The position numbers and the translations under genes were made by a program. From Streptomyces sp. JH34 (lineage in GTDB: Bacteria; Actinomycetota; Actinomycetes; Streptomycetales; Streptomycetaceae): DNA of 64,000 bases. Below the pieces are notes generated by a model that worked only from the letters and a program-made list of their open reading frames with translations, had not been told where the DNA came from and ran no database searches. The DNA lies in assembly GCF_029428875.1 (NCBI RefSeq), contig NZ_JAJSOO010000001.1:1736001-1800000 (forward strand), written 5' to 3'. The number at the start of each line of letters is the position of its first letter. The stretch's first letter is position 1. Of the stretch, positions 52,907 to 62,016 are shown piece by piece.

Positions 52907-55078
52907 ATGACCAACGCAGACCGCGCAGAGCTCAGGGCCTCGGCCGACTCCGTACTCGCCCGACTGGTCGGGGACGCCACCGGCACCGCCCGGCTGCGCG
53001 AGGACCAGTGGCGGGCCATCGAGGCCCTCGTCGCCGACAGGCGCAGAGCCCTGGTCGTCCAGCGGACGGGATGGGGCAAGTCCGCGGTGTATTTCGTGGC
53101 CACGTCACTGCTGCGCGCGCAGGGGAGCGGGCCGACGGTGATCGTCTCGCCGCTGCTCGCCCTGATGCGCAACCAGGTGGCGGCGGCGGCCAGGGCCGGT
53201 ATCAGCGCCCGCACGATCAACTCCTCCAACACGGAGGAATGGGACACGGTCCAGGCAGAGGTGGCGGCCGGCGAGGTGGATGTCCTCCTGGTCAGTCCGG
53301 AGCGACTCAACAACCCCGATTTCCGCGACCAGGTGCTGCCTCGTCTGGCCGCTGCGACGGGCCTGCTGGTGGTCGACGAGGCGCACTGCATCTCCGACTG
53401 GGGCCACGACTTCCGCCCGGACTACCGGAGACTTCGGACCATGCTCGCCGATCTTCCCGCGGGCGTCCCCGTGCTCGCCACGACGGCCACCGCCAACGCC
53501 CGTGTGACCGCGGACGTCGCGGAGCAGCTGGGCACCGGGGCGGGCACCGACGCCCTGGTGCTGCGGGGCCCTCTGGACCGGGAGAGCCTCAGCCTCGGGG
53601 TACTGCAACTGACCGACGCCGCGCACCGTCTCGCCTGGCTGGGTGACCATCTCGGGGAGTTGCCGGGCTCGGGCATCATCTACACGCTCACCGTCGCAGC
53701 CGCCGAGGAGATCACCGCCTATCTGCGCCAGTGCGGGCACCCGGTCGCCTCGTACACCGGCAGGACGGAGAACGCCGACCGGCAACAGGCCGAGGACGAT
53801 CTCCTGGCCAACCGGGTCAAGGCCCTGGTGGCCACGTCCGCGCTCGGCATGGGCTTCGACAAGCCGGACCTCGGGTTCGTCGTGCACGTGGGATCGCCGT
53901 CCTCGCCCATCGCCTACTACCAGCAGGTCGGTCGCGCGGGCCGCGGCGTCGAGCATGCCGAGGTGCTGCTGCTCCCGGGCAAGGAGGACGAAGCCATCTG
54001 GCAGTACTTCGCCTCCGTCGCCTTCCCCCCGGAGGAGCAGGTCCGCCGGACTCTCGATGTCCTCGCCCAGGCCGGCCGTCCCTTGTCACTGCCCGCCATG
54101 GAACCGCTGGTCGACCTGCGGCGCACCCGCCTGGAGACGATGCTCAAGGTGCTGGACGTCGACGGTGCGGTGAAGCGGGTCAAGGGCGGCTGGATCTCCA
54201 CGGGCGAGCCGTGGGTCTATGACTCGGAGCGCTACGCCTGGGTCGCGCGGCAGCGGGCCGCCGAACAGCAGTCCATGCGCGACTACGCGTCGGCGACCGG
54301 CTGCCGCATGGAGTTCCTCCGGCGCCAGCTGGACGACGACGAGGCCACCGCCTGCGGACGCTGTGACAACTGCGCGGGTGCGCGTTTCGACGACAAGGTC
54401 TCCACGGCCGCTCTCGACGGAGCGCGCGGTGAGCTGGGCAGGCCCGGGGTGGAGGTGGAGCCGCGCAAGATGTGGCCCACGGGACTCTCAGCGGTGGGTG
54501 TCGATCTCAAGGGCCGGATCCCGGCGGGCGAACTTGCCCGCCCGGGCCGGGCCCTGGGCAGGCTCTCGGACATCGGCTGGGGCAACAGGCTCCGTCCGCT
54601 GCTCGCGCCCCAGGCGCAGGACGCTCCCGTTCCCGACGACGTGTCGAGCGCGGTGGTCACGGTGATCGCGGACTGGGCGAAGGGCCCCGGCGGCTGGGCG
54701 TCCGGGGGGCCGGACGCGGCTCCCCGGCCGGTGGGTGTCGTCACGATCGCCTCGCGCCGGAGGCCGCAGTTGGTCCACTCACTCGGCAGCCGCATCGCCG
54801 AGGTCGGACGGATGCCTCTGCTGGGTACGGTCACCTACGCCCCGGGTGGCGAGGATCTGCGGATCTCGCAGACCAACAGCGCCCAGCGGGTGAAGACGCT
54901 GCACGAGAGCCTGGTCGTGGAGCCCGCACTCGCGGAGGCACTCACGGCGGCGGGAGGGCCCGTGCTGCTCGTCGACGACCTCTCGGACACCGGATGGACA
55001 CTGGCCGTGGCGGCACGACTGCTCCGACGGGCGGGAGCGGAGGGGGTGTTTCCGCTGGTCCTCGCGGTTCAGGCCTGA
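52907..55078 (+). CDS. RecQ-family DNA helicase with C-terminal phosphoribosyltransferase-like domain
   Basis: A 723-residue protein. The SF2 helicase core has RTGWGKS (Walker A, about 53-59), [18 protein letters not shown] (DEAH), TATAN, and the helicase C-terminal motifs [11 protein letters not shown] and [10 protein letters not shown]. The RecQ zinc site is present ([10 protein letters not shown] ... CGRCDNC). There is no clear HRDC domain. Instead the last 150 residues resemble a type I phosphoribosyltransferase, with the PRPP loop [13 protein letters not shown] at about 686-698. The core should unwind DNA 3' to 5'. The ATG at 52907 has a weak GGGGG site; an ATG four codons upstream is possible. 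Confidence 0.88.
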   Translation: MTNADRAELRASADSVLARLVGDATGTARLREDQWRAIEALVADRRRALVVQRTGWGKSAVYFVATSLLRAQGSGPTVIVSPLLALMRNQVAAAARAGISARTINSSNTEEWDTVQAEVAAGEVDVLLVSPERLNNPDFRDQVLPRLAAATGLLVVDEAHCISDWGHDFRPDYRRLRTMLADLPAGVPVLATTATANARVTADVAEQLGTGAGTDALVLRGPLDRESLSLGVLQLTDAAHRLAWLGDHLGELPGSGIIYTLTVAAAEEITAYLRQCGHPVASYTGRTENADRQQAEDDLLANRVKALVATSALGMGFDKPDLGFVVHVGSPSSPIAYYQQVGRAGRGVEHAEVLLLPGKEDEAIWQYFASVAFPPEEQVRRTLDVLAQAGRPLSLPAMEPLVDLRRTRLETMLKVLDVDGAVKRVKGGWISTGEPWVYDSERYAWVARQRAAEQQSMRDYASATGCRMEFLRRQLDDDEATACGRCDNCAGARFDDKVSTAALDGARGELGRPGVEVEPRKMWPTGLSAVGVDLKGRIPAGELARPGRALGRLSDIGWGNRLRPLLAPQAQDAPVPDDVSSAVVTVIADWAKGPGGWASGGPDAAPRPVGVVTIASRRRPQLVHSLGSRIAEVGRMPLLGTVTYAPGGEDLRISQTNSAQRVKTLHESLVVEPALAEALTAAGGPVLLVDDLSDTGWTLAVAARLLRRAGAEGVFPLVLAVQA

Positions 55079-55295
55079 CACCTGGCTTTGCTCGTCACCG
55101 AAACGGGCAGGGATATCCGTGTCATTCCGTCAGATACCCGTCAGCCGAGCCAATTGCTCGTTGCCGCCTGCCGATACGACAGGAAGAATTGGAGTCGCTC
55201 CCCGCACGGTCTTCCAGCGGGCCCGGAAGGGCTGTGCCGCGGCGCGCCCTCACTCGACCCTGCCCGCATCGTGGGCGCGTAGCGAAGGGAGGACC

Positions 55296-55928
55296 GTGAC
55301 CTTCGGATTCGCTCCGTCCGCAGCCACTTCACTGTCGGCGTCCGCGGGCTCCGTCAACCACCTCGCCCGATTGCTCGAACCGGCCGAGTGGGCCGCGGCG
55401 GGCATACCTCTGCTGCGCAGTCCGCGTGAGGTCGTCAGTGGGCTCCACGCACGACACCGGCCGACCCCGGCCACCGCGGTCGTCGCCGTGCTCGACCACG
55501 AGGAACGCCTCACAGCCAGCGCCTCGTTCGTCCGACGGTCCACCATGCCCCCGGACGGCTGGGAGTTCCGGAACGCCCTGCTGGCGCACTTGCGCCGGGT
55601 GATACCGCACGACCTGCGCCGCCGCACCCCGGTGCGCACCGCAGTCCTGCTCTACTGCCGTGAGGGCGACGAGCGCTGGACGGAGGAGGACGGTGCGTGG
55701 ATGTGGGGGCTCAGAGACGCCTGCACACTGCACGGTCTTCGTTGCGGGGCCTACATCACTCTGACGCGCGGAGGTTGGCAGGTGCTCGGCGAGGGCCGGG
55801 GCGGTCGCAGACCGACGCTGCTGTCCAGTCCGTCGGCCCTGGCGGACACCTCCACCGACCATGACCTCGTTCCGCTGCGCACCGGCGGCGGGGCCGCAGA
55901 GGCACTGCGGCGGAGCGCCGCACGATGA
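55296..55928 (+). CDS. Unrecognised conserved protein, 210 residues
   Basis: I do not recognise a family. The protein opens TFGFAPSAATSLSASAGS, then has a mixed alpha/beta domain with ATAVVAVLDHEERLTASASFVR, RTAVLLYCREGDERWTEEDGAWMWGLRDAC and GAYITLTRGGW. No signal peptide or membrane helix is seen. Strand-rich segments with conserved-looking Asp and Glu residues suggest a soluble enzyme or binding domain. The GTG start is strong (GAAGGGAGG). A terminator follows the stop. It lies 217 bp after recQ on the same strand. Confidence 0.7.
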   Translation: MTFGFAPSAATSLSASAGSVNHLARLLEPAEWAAAGIPLLRSPREVVSGLHARHRPTPATAVVAVLDHEERLTASASFVRRSTMPPDGWEFRNALLAHLRRVIPHDLRRRTPVRTAVLLYCREGDERWTEEDGAWMWGLRDACTLHGLRCGAYITLTRGGWQVLGEGRGGRRPTLLSSPSALADTSTDHDLVPLRTGGGAAEALRRSAAR

Positions 55929-55935
55929 AACAGGA

Positions 55936-55975
55936 CGTGGGTCCCGGACGTCCTCACAGACGGCCGGGACCCACG
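55936..55975. terminator. Terminator between two convergent unknown genes
   Basis: A perfect 12-bp stem (55936-55947 with 55964-55975) with a 16-nt loop, 7 bp past one stop codon and 10 bp from the other. Confidence 0.85.
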
Positions 55976-55985
55976 GACGAACGGC

Positions 55986-56624
55986 TCAGACCGCCGCGCC
56001 CAGCACGGAGTTGATCTTCTGCGGGTCTCCGCACACGATCAGCAGCGCACCGGCTCGCTCCCGCAGACCGGACAGCGCGCGGGCAGCCGCTTCGTCGAGC
56101 TCTCCGTTGACGGCGACAACGACGACGGAACGGGAGGCGCAACGGTCGGCGTTCGCCGTGCGGGCGAAGAAGACGTCGTCACCCGCGTCGTGCTGGGCCC
56201 AGTACGCGGCCTCTCCGAAGGAGAGTTCGTGAGCGGCCCAGGGGTGCTGCTCACCGGTGGTGAGCACCAGGATGCCGCCGGGTGCCTGACCGGAGTCGAG
56301 CAGCAGGTCGACGGCTTCGTCGGCAGCGTCGACCGCGCCTTCCGCCGTCGCAGGGATCAGCTGGAGCTGTACTACGGAAGTCGCCTCAGTCCCCTTCCGT
56401 CCGGCAGGAGCCGGTACAGCCGGAGAGGCGGGGGTGTGGTGCGGGCGCTGCGCCGGGGGCGCGGGCCGCACGGGGCTGCGGCCCGGGGTTCCGGGACGCG
56501 GTGTGGCCGCGGAACGCGGGCCGGGGACGGGACGGGGGGTCGGCGCGGTGCGGCCGGCGGCCGGAGCTACGCGGGGACCCTGGGCGCTCTCGGGAATCTG
56601 AGGCTCCTCGGGGGTGAGAGGCAT
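55986..56624 (-). CDS. Hypothetical protein with helicase-tail-like C-terminus
   Basis: A 212-residue protein. The first 90 residues are Pro/Arg/Ala-rich and probably disordered. The C-terminal domain (about 95-212) contains VVQLQLIP, SGQAPGGILVLTTGEQHPWAAHELSFGEAAYWAQHD, SVVVVAVNG and LLIVCGDPQKI. This recalls the last strands of SF1 (UvrD/NERD-type) ATPases but lacks Walker motifs, so it may be a fragment or derived domain. The start at 56624 is chosen by position; no good ribosome site is visible. It follows rnhB by 59 bp on the same strand. Confidence 0.65.
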   Translation of the reverse strand: MPLTPEEPQIPESAQGPRVAPAAGRTAPTPRPVPGPRSAATPRPGTPGRSPVRPAPPAQRPHHTPASPAVPAPAGRKGTEATSVVQLQLIPATAEGAVDAADEAVDLLLDSGQAPGGILVLTTGEQHPWAAHELSFGEAAYWAQHDAGDDVFFARTANADRCASRSVVVVAVNGELDEAAARALSGLRERAGALLIVCGDPQKINSVLGAAV

Positions 56625-56683
56625 GAATGGTTGTCTGTCGCCGCCGACGCGAAGGTGTCGGCGGACGGGTTGCGCCTGCGCGA

Positions 56684-57394
56684 TCAGAAGTCGAAGCCGA
56701 GCTGGCCCCCGCTTTCCAGTGCCGCCGCCTCGGCGGAGAATCGGACCTTCTTCAGGTGCTGCCACCTCGGCAGCGCGTCGAGATAGGCCCAGCTGAGGCG
56801 ATGGTGAGGCGTAGGCCCCCGCTCCTCCAGTGCTGCCCGGTGTACCGGTGACGGATAACCGGCGTTCGCACCGAAGGCGAAGTCTGTGTACTGCCCCGTT
56901 TCCGCGCCCAGTTCGGCCATCAGCGTGTCCCGGTGGACCTTGGCGATCACCGAGGCCGCGGCGACGGCGACGCAGGACTGGTCGCCCTTGATCACGGTGC
57001 GGACGTTCCAGGGCGGGCCGAGGTAGTCGTGCTTGCCGTCGAGGATCACGGCGTCAGGCCGAACGGGCAGCGCTTCGAGCGCCCTTACGGCCGCGAGACG
57101 CAGCGCCGCGGTCATGCCGAGGTCATCGATCTCCAGTGGTGACGCGTGCCCCAGCCCGTAGGCCGTGACCCACTTCTCGAGCGTCGGGGCGAGTTCTGCC
57201 CGGCGCTTGGGGGTGAGCAGCTTGGAGTCGGTGAGGCCCTCGGGGGGTCTGCGGAGACCGGTGACGGCCGCGCACACGGTGACGGGGCCGGCCCACGCTC
57301 CGCGTCCGACCTCGTCGACACCGGCGACGGTCCTGGCACCGGATGTGGCGCGCAGTGAGCGCTCGACGGTGTGCGTGGGTGGTTCGTACGGCAT
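56684..57394 (-). CDS. rnhB: Ribonuclease HII
   Basis: Cuts the RNA strand of RNA-DNA hybrids and removes misincorporated ribonucleotides, an Mn2+/Mg2+ enzyme acting on the chromosome. The 236-residue protein has [14 protein letters not shown] (catalytic Asp27-Glu28), [19 protein letters not shown] (catalytic Asp) and [20 protein letters not shown], followed by [11 protein letters not shown]. It ends GGQLGFDF, a typical C-terminus. The ATG at 57394 leaves a 26-residue lead before the first motif. The next gene on this strand is the hypothetical helicase-tail-like protein. Confidence 0.95.
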   Translation of the reverse strand: MPYEPPTHTVERSLRATSGARTVAGVDEVGRGAWAGPVTVCAAVTGLRRPPEGLTDSKLLTPKRRAELAPTLEKWVTAYGLGHASPLEIDDLGMTAALRLAAVRALEALPVRPDAVILDGKHDYLGPPWNVRTVIKGDQSCVAVAAASVIAKVHRDTLMAELGAETGQYTDFAFGANAGYPSPVHRAALEERGPTPHHRLSWAYLDALPRWQHLKKVRFSAEAAALESGGQLGFDF

Positions 57395-58035
57395 GGCGCA
57401 TGCCAGGTTACGCCGATGGCCACGGCAAGAACACCCCGGGGCACCGTCCGTCGCTCCGGCCTGTGTCCGGCCACGTCCGGGACACCGCGAACGGTGAGCG
57501 GGGACAAGGTGTCGCTGCGGGGGTGCGACCGCGCCGTGGCGTGACGACCGGCTTCGCGGCCCGGTCGTCACGCATCCTGCACCCAGGCCCAGACTTTCAC
57601 TTCTGCACATACCGGTGTGATCGATCTCCGCTACCGAAAATCATGCGCCGATGGCCCGCACCCAGGAGCCGAGGCGGTCCTCACCGCATTACACAGCCCC
57701 TTACGAGAGCTCGGTCCGACCGCCTGCGTCCACCTGGGACGCACACCCACCAACATGTCCCCGACCCCGTCATCGCAGGAGCGAACATCACGTACTGGGT
57801 GCCCCCGGCCCGGGGCCGACTCAGCCGGGGGCAGGGCGACTGGTCGCCGAGCTCTCCCCCACCGGGTGCCGATCACCCCTGCGCCGTCGGCCGTCCCCGC
57901 GGGAGAGTCCCCTCGAACACCACTCGCTCAAGGGGTTGTTCCAGGACTCGGGGTGCCGGCGGGTAACTTCGTGTCGGCGGGTGACTACGGACGAGAACCG
58001 GCGGTCCCGCGCTCGGTGGGGCCGGGGGACATCGC
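57395..58035. other. 641-bp gene-free region between DUF4173 and rnhB
   Basis: Several ORFs cross this stretch but all are Arg/Pro-rich, lack ribosome sites and do not show the third-position G/C bias of real genes here. It contains a hairpin (57541-57571) and, near 57950-57995, a short direct repeat (CGGCGGGTAACTTCG and CGGCGGGTGACTACG). The rnhB promoter should be close to 57400. It may be a decayed gene or hold an unannotated RNA. Confidence 0.55.
57541..57571. terminator. Hairpin in the DUF4173-rnhB gap
   Basis: A perfect 11-bp stem (57541-57551 with 57561-57571) and a 9-nt loop. It lies about 460 bp beyond the DUF4173 stop codon and 147 bp before rnhB, so which transcript it ends is uncertain. 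Confidence 0.6.
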
Positions 58036-59985
58036 TCAGTACGGGTCGTAGGAGTCCTCCTCCTCGTAGCCGTCCCGCTCGTCGGCATCCCGGCCGAGGT
58101 CGTAGCACTTGACCCCGTGGCTCTCCGCCGGGTGCTCCTCGAGGATGTCCCGGGCCCTGACTTCGCCCCAGCTGGTGGAGTACCAGGGAGCGTCCGGGAG
58201 GGCGAGGTCACGCTGGAAGTCCTCGAGGGCGCACGACCTCAGTGGTTCGGGCAGCCCGTCCAGAGCCGGCACGGCATCTGCGGAGAGCCCCTTGAGGTAC
58301 TCGATGTCGATCGTCCCGCCGCTGCCGTACCGCTGGACGTTCTGTTCGGCGATCAGCCCGTCGGGCGAGATCAGCCCGAAGGCGAGCACACCGGCGGCGG
58401 CGCTCACCACGATGGCGCGCGGCAGCAGCCTGGCACCGAACACTCCGGCCGCGAGGATGAGGACCAGCACCACGCCGAGCCAGAGCTCGACGGCGGCCAC
58501 GGAGATCCTGAGCCTGGTCAGGCCGAAGGCGTCCACGTAGAGGTCCATGCGCCGCAGCGCGGAGGCCACGACGACGAGCGTGAGCACGCACAGGACCCCG
58601 AGGACGCTCCGGACCAGCGTCCGGTCGCCTGGTCTGCCCCGCGGGGCCCAGCGCAGGGCGAGCGCGATGACGAGCAGGGTCAGCACGGTGGCCCACAGCA
58701 GCTGCCAGAAGCCCTGTCGTGCGTACTCGGCGGGCTTCAGGCCGGTCTCTTCCAGCACCTTGTCGTACCCGCCCAGGAGAACGACCAGCTGGAGTCCGAT
58801 GAAAACGGCGAAGAGCAGGTTGAGCACGATCAGCGGCAGCGCCCACTCCGCCCTGTTACGGGCCTTGCCCGGGCGGACGGTGATGTTGTCCCAGTGCACC
58901 GGCGCCGCGGCACTGTAGGCGGCGGCGAGGGCCCCGAGGAGGCCGAGGACGAAGAGGAAGACACGCCAGGGACTGTCACCGATCGACACGTCGGGGATGA
59001 GGCCGCCCAGCAGATCGGCGAAGGCGGCGTCCGCTGAAGCGAAGAGTGCGCCGAACACGACGAGCAGGACGACGGCCACCGCCGTGGTTCGCGCCACTGT
59101 GCGCACCCGGCCGCGGGAGTCGTCCGCCCTGGCACGCACCCCGCGCCACCCCCAGCGCGCCCCACCCGCCACCGAGGGGACGAGGCCCACCGACCCGAGC
59201 AGCACACCTGGCCAGCTGCGGCTTCCGTGCAGGGCGAGCGAACCCAGGGCGAGGGCCGACACCACGGCGAGGAAGACCGGCCACCCCGCGTCGCGGAGGG
59301 CGGGGATCGCCAGGAGCGCCAGGCCGCCGAGCGCCCAGACCGCGGTCCAGGGCCGCAACCGGCGTCCCGCCGAGCGGGCGGCGAAGAAGGCCCCCAGGGC
59401 TGCGGGAACAGCCACGATCAGAAGGTTCGCCCCCAGGCCGTCGCCGAGCAGCAGGGCACTCAGAAGGGCCGTGGCGAAGACCGACCAGAGGGTGCCCACT
59501 CCGATCGCGGGCGGGGACGCGGCACGCAGCCGGGTCAGCACGCCGGGCGGCTGCTGCTGCCCCCGGCGCTGCCAGACGTCCGCCGGCTGCGCGGGCCGGG
59601 GCTGGGCGGGCACCTTCGGCACGTCCGGACCGGCGTTCTGCGTGGGTACCGGCCGACCGGAAGTCTGCGCCGCCCCGGCCGCCGCCCTCGTCCTGGCGGG
59701 CTCCTCGGAACCCGGCTCGGGAGCGGAACCCACCGCATCACCGGAACCCACCGCATCACCGGCAGCGCCCGCATCACCCGAACCCACCGCATCACCGGCA
59801 GCGCCCGCGCCGTCGGAAGCGTCCGCGTCACCGGGCCGCGGTGATACGACGGCCCCCACCGCGTCGCTCCCCGGCTCGGGCGCGGTGCCGGACGCGGGCT
59901 GTCCCGCGTCACCGGGCTCCGGTGACGCATCGGGCTTGTCGGACGCATCGGGCCTGCTGGACGCATCGGACGACTGTTCGGACAT
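58036..59985 (-). CDS. DUF4173 integral membrane protein with disordered N-terminal tail
   Basis: A 649-residue protein. Residues 1-165 are Asp/Ala/Gly/Pro-rich and contain a repeated hexapeptide (GDAVGS and GDAGAA, five units). Then come about 10-12 transmembrane helices (about 175-560) forming the DUF4173 domain, and a C-terminal soluble segment with WYSTSWGEVRARDILEEHP and an acidic end. Function is unknown. The ATG has GAGGGAGGGG upstream. It is transcribed alone. Confidence 0.85.
   Translation of the reverse strand: MSEQSSDASSRPDASDKPDASPEPGDAGQPASGTAPEPGSDAVGAVVSPRPGDADASDGAGAAGDAVGSGDAGAAGDAVGSGDAVGSAPEPGSEEPARTRAAAGAAQTSGRPVPTQNAGPDVPKVPAQPRPAQPADVWQRRGQQQPPGVLTRLRAASPPAIGVGTLWSVFATALLSALLLGDGLGANLLIVAVPAALGAFFAARSAGRRLRPWTAVWALGGLALLAIPALRDAGWPVFLAVVSALALGSLALHGSRSWPGVLLGSVGLVPSVAGGARWGWRGVRARADDSRGRVRTVARTTAVAVVLLVVFGALFASADAAFADLLGGLIPDVSIGDSPWRVFLFVLGLLGALAAAYSAAAPVHWDNITVRPGKARNRAEWALPLIVLNLLFAVFIGLQLVVLLGGYDKVLEETGLKPAEYARQGFWQLLWATVLTLLVIALALRWAPRGRPGDRTLVRSVLGVLCVLTLVVVASALRRMDLYVDAFGLTRLRISVAAVELWLGVVLVLILAAGVFGARLLPRAIVVSAAAGVLAFGLISPDGLIAEQNVQRYGSGGTIDIEYLKGLSADAVPALDGLPEPLRSCALEDFQRDLALPDAPWYSTSWGEVRARDILEEHPAESHGVKCYDLGRDADERDGYEEEDSYDPY
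59725..59814. repeat. 18-bp tandem repeats inside the DUF4173 gene
   Basis: Five 18-bp units (starting 59725, 59743, 59761, 59779 and 59797) encode the hexapeptide repeat in the N-terminal tail. The first two are identical and the others diverge at a few positions. Confidence 0.85.
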
Positions 59986-60341
59986 GGGACCCCTCCCTCA
60001 CCGAGGTCCGCTCGCACGGCCACATCGCGGCGCGTCGGCCCCGGCGTCTCTAGGCGCACGCCCACCAAGATCGATGAGGGCGGCGTGGGCGAAAGAGTAA
60101 GTCCCGCCCGGGGCGTTCGGCCGACCAGGGCCGGCGCTGTGGCAGGACCGTGACAAGGGAAGCGCGGGGCCCGGTGGAGGTCCCGACTGTGCAGCGCGTC
60201 GTCGGACCGTCAGCAACTCACCGGAATCCTGGTACTCAGCAGCTCATCGGAGACCTGGTGCTCAGCAGCCTTCCGAAGACCTCGTGCTCAGCATCCCGAA
60301 CGGAACCTCGTACTCAGCAGCCCACAGGGGGAGCCCTGGTC
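59986..60341. other. Region between DUF4173 and the ADP-ribosylglycohydrolase gene
   Basis: 356 bp. The left part should contain the DUF4173 promoter (minus strand). The right part is the 26-bp tandem repeat array. No gene or classical terminator is seen. Confidence 0.6.
60201..60341. repeat. Degenerate 26-bp tandem repeat array
   Basis: Three regular 26-bp units begin at 60230, 60256 and 60282, a 29-bp unit at 60308 and partial units at both ends. Each carries the core TGGT(A/G)CTCAGCAGC or a close variant and ends in GACC, AACC or similar. The array abuts the stop codon of the ADP-ribosylglycohydrolase gene; the last partial unit contains that stop. Confidence 0.8.
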
Positions 60342-61253
60342 TCAGCGGCGCACCGGGCCCGGTGGAAGCCATTCGGGCAGTTCTTCCGTCCGGGCCAGCC
60401 AGTCGGCCGGAGGAGCGCCGACCGGTTCGGCGGCGACGATTCCGCCGACGATGGCACAGGTGGTGTCCACGTCGCCGCCCGCCTGAGCCGTCGCCCAGAA
60501 GGCCTGTTCGAAGTCGCCGAGGCTCCGTGCCGCGGACCAGAGGGCGAACGGCACCGTGTCGTGCGCACTCGTGCGACGTCCGTTGCCGAGCACCGCCGCG
60601 ACCGTCCCGGCGTCCCCGTAGTCGAGCATGTCGCGCGCCCGTCGCAGCCCTGCGCCGACCGCGCTGCGCGGAATCAGGGCGACCACGCCGTCGATCAGGG
60701 CCTCCGGCGTCGGAGGCCGCCCGGGCGCGGCGACGAGAGCGGCCGCCGCCGCGACGGCCATGGCTCCCACCACGGCTTCGCGGTGCTGATGCGTGGTGTA
60801 CGAGGAGACCTCGGCCTGATGGGTGGCCTGCTCCGGGTCGTCCGCGTACCAGGCGCCCAGCGGCGCGATACGCATCGCCGAACCGTTCCCCCACGAACCC
60901 TGGCCCTGGAAGAGCGCGGACGCCAGCTCGCGCCAGTCCCCACCCTCCCTGACCAGCCTGAGCAGCCGGTTCACCGCGGGCCCGTAGCCCCGGTCGAAGT
61001 CATGGTGCCGTGCGAAGGAGTGGGCGAGCGCGTCCTGGTCGACGCGCTCGTGTGCGGCAAGCACCGCGAGCACGGACGAGGCCATCTCGGTGTCGTCGGT
61101 CCACTGCCAGTCGCCGGGCGGCAGGGTCCGGTTCTTGAGCAGGGGGTAATTGGCCGGGACGAAGAACTGGGAGCCGAGGGCATCTCCCACGGACAGTCCA
61201 CGCAGGCTGGCCAGAGCGCGTTCGAAGCGGTCGTAAGCGGAGTCAGCGGTCAT
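60342..61253 (-). CDS. ADP-ribosylglycohydrolase family protein
   Basis: A 303-residue member of the DraG/ARH family, which removes ADP-ribose from proteins or small molecules using two Mg2+ ions. Metal-site motifs are visible: SVGDALGSQF near the N-terminus, WTDDTEMASS, and GGDVDTTCAIVGGI near residue 265. It is probably cytoplasmic. The target is unknown, and no ADP-ribosyltransferase gene adjoins it. The ATG at 61253 is 12 bp from the histidine phosphatase stop codon, so the two are co-transcribed. A repeat array follows its stop. Confidence 0.9.
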   Translation of the reverse strand: MTADSAYDRFERALASLRGLSVGDALGSQFFVPANYPLLKNRTLPPGDWQWTDDTEMASSVLAVLAAHERVDQDALAHSFARHHDFDRGYGPAVNRLLRLVREGGDWRELASALFQGQGSWGNGSAMRIAPLGAWYADDPEQATHQAEVSSYTTHQHREAVVGAMAVAAAAALVAAPGRPPTPEALIDGVVALIPRSAVGAGLRRARDMLDYGDAGTVAAVLGNGRRTSAHDTVPFALWSAARSLGDFEQAFWATAQAGGDVDTTCAIVGGIVAAEPVGAPPADWLARTEELPEWLPPGPVRR

Positions 61254-61265
61254 CGCTCTGCCACT

Positions 61266-61925
61266 CTATCCGGTGCTGCCGTACGGCTCAGGGGTGCGCC
61301 ACTGCTCGAAGGGCCGGTCGAGCGTATAGCGGCCGTCCTCGCCGAGCAGCAGTGTCCGGGATTCGCCGTTCCCAGGATTGGACAGGGACTCGAACTCCGC
61401 CACCGACCAGTGGAACCAGCGCATGCAGAAGAGCCTCATCGTCAGCCCGTGTGTGACCAGCAGGACGTTCGGCGGATGGTCGGGCGCCTCGAAGCTGCGG
61501 TGGAGGCTCTCCAGGAACGCGTCCACCCGGTCGTACACGTCAGCCCCGGACTCGCCCTGTGCGAACCGGTAGAAAAAGTGCCCGTAGGCGTCCCGGTAGA
61601 CCTTCTGCAGTCTGACGTCCTCACGGTCCTGCCAGTTGCCCCAGTCCTGCTCGCGCAGCCGGGGCTCCTCCCTGACACGCACGAGTTCCGCTTCGAGGCC
61701 GAAGGCCCTGAAGGTCTCGTGGGTGCGCCGGTAGGGCGAGATGTAGACGCTCACACGCTCGCCGCCGAAGGTCTCACGCAGCCGGGAGCCTGCGGCCCGC
61801 GCCTGGTCCAGGCCCTTCGCCGTGAGCTTCAGAGCGTGGTCGGGCTCGCGTTCGTAGACCGTGTCGTCTGCATTGCCCTCGGACTCACCGTGCCGGACGA
61901 GGACGATGCGCTGCGGTCGTGCCAT
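61266..61925 (-). CDS. Histidine phosphatase (phosphoglycerate mutase-like)
   Basis: A 219-residue branch 2-type family protein with the catalytic RHGESEGN near the N-terminus, Arg in SPYRRTHET, the acid/base Glu in REQDWGNWQ and the second His in VTHGLTMRL. The RHG motif histidine is the phospho-acceptor. The substrate is unknown. The ATG opens directly into the conserved ARPQRIVLVRHGES. It is first in a two-gene unit with the ADP-ribosylglycohydrolase gene. Confidence 0.9.
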   Translation of the reverse strand: MARPQRIVLVRHGESEGNADDTVYEREPDHALKLTAKGLDQARAAGSRLRETFGGERVSVYISPYRRTHETFRAFGLEAELVRVREEPRLREQDWGNWQDREDVRLQKVYRDAYGHFFYRFAQGESGADVYDRVDAFLESLHRSFEAPDHPPNVLLVTHGLTMRLFCMRWFHWSVAEFESLSNPGNGESRTLLLGEDGRYTLDRPFEQWRTPEPYGSTG

Positions 61926-62016
61926 GTACCGACCCTAGATGCCGCCCGACACGATCGAGCAATTGCGCGGACCCCATCGAGCGTATGTGACCAAGGGAAC
62001 CGTCCTGGGGCGCGCG

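Noticed and set aside
57651..58112. 153-codon ORF in the rnhB-DUF4173 gap
   Set aside because: Arg/Pro/Ser-rich, no ribosome site, weak third-position bias, overlaps the DUF4173 3' end antisense.
60201..60341. CRISPR array
   Set aside because: The repeats are directly adjacent, degenerate and have no spacers; no cas genes are in the window.
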